A stretch of DNA of 12,832 nucleotides from contig DMTN01000014.1 in NCBI GenBank assembly GCA_003477305.1, forward strand, positions 6,247-19,078, written 5' to 3'. Source of the stretch: Acholeplasmatales bacterium. Lineage in GTDB: Bacteria; Bacillota_I; Bacilli_A; Izemoplasmatales; Hujiaoplasmataceae. This document shows positions 12,809 through 12,832 of the stretch, one piece after another. The first letter of the stretch is position 1; each line of letters opens with the position of its first letter. The notes below the pieces were generated by a model that saw only the letters and a program-made list of their open reading frames with translations, did no database searches and was not told the origin of the DNA. Position numbers and translations under genes: made by a program.

Positions 12809-12832
12809 GCTCTCGTTGAATTCAACGAGAGC
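12809..12832. repeat. Perfect 24-bp palindrome at the window edge
   Basis: GCTCTCGTTGAA followed by its exact reverse complement, no spacer. It ends at the last base of the window, 35 bases upstream of the pilin-like start codon. No T run follows on the minus strand, so it is not a standard terminator for an upstream gene; a leader hairpin, an operator or part of a larger repeat are possible. Confidence 0.7.

Overview
The window reads as a bacterial chromosome segment with moderately high G+C protein-coding genes, AGGAGG-type Shine-Dalgarno sites, TATAAT-type promoters (many with an extended TGn) and TGA used as a normal stop codon (genetic code 11, not the Mycoplasma code). The gene set (MutY, LemA with DUF2207, two YwaF/TIGR02206-like membrane proteins, paired half-ABC exporters, a small SGAT-type FMN-binding protein) fits the Bacillota/Mycoplasmatota side of the tree, perhaps a high-GC Acholeplasma/Izemoplasma-like or Bacilli lineage. 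That placement is an inference, because no rRNA or other marker gene is present. No tRNA, rRNA, CRISPR array, phage gene or complete insertion sequence was seen.

Layout. 1-603 (-): the 5' part of mutY, cut by the window edge just after the first Fe-S cysteine. 604-1623: an AT-richer, gene-poor stretch with one small lipoprotein gene (860-1171, +), its likely promoter and a near-perfect 39-nt terminator-like palindrome; the remainder has no recognisable gene. 1624-4888 (-): two overlapping genes for a heterodimeric ABC exporter. Their promoter (4965-4993) has one perfect palindrome as its -35/-10 spacer and a second 23-bp palindrome just downstream of the -10, a clear repressor-operator layout. 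5126-5999 (+): a divergent two-gene flavin operon, flavodoxin followed by a membrane-anchored protein with a covalent-FMN motif, ending in a bidirectional terminator.

6040-9456 (-): DUF2207 protein, then lemA, then a YwaF/TMEM164-like six- to seven-helix membrane protein. A nested inverted repeat lies between the last two. 9648-10601 (+): a hormone-sensitive-lipase-family esterase with a complete catalytic triad, divergent from DUF2207 and closed by a perfect 12-bp terminator hairpin. 10645-11415 (-): a second, diverged YwaF/TMEM164-like protein with its own strong promoter. 11556-12773 (-): a prepilin-like (PilX/GspK-like N-terminus) protein with a beta-solenoid-like C-terminal half. The window ends exactly at the edge of a perfect 24-bp palindrome.

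Working together: most units are independent housekeeping or envelope functions. The exporter pair is almost certainly a dedicated, repressible efflux unit. The flavodoxin/FMN-protein pair looks like a small electron-transfer module running from cytoplasm to membrane surface. LemA plus DUF2207 is a widely conserved envelope pair of unknown biochemical role. The two YwaF-like proteins each keep a Cys and a His in corresponding helices, a pattern shared with the eukaryotic TMEM164 acyltransferase family, so lipid-modifying enzymes are possible. No single dramatic new system was found. The best leads are the two-site exporter operator, the flavin pair, the Cys/His membrane proteins and the solenoid pilin-like protein.
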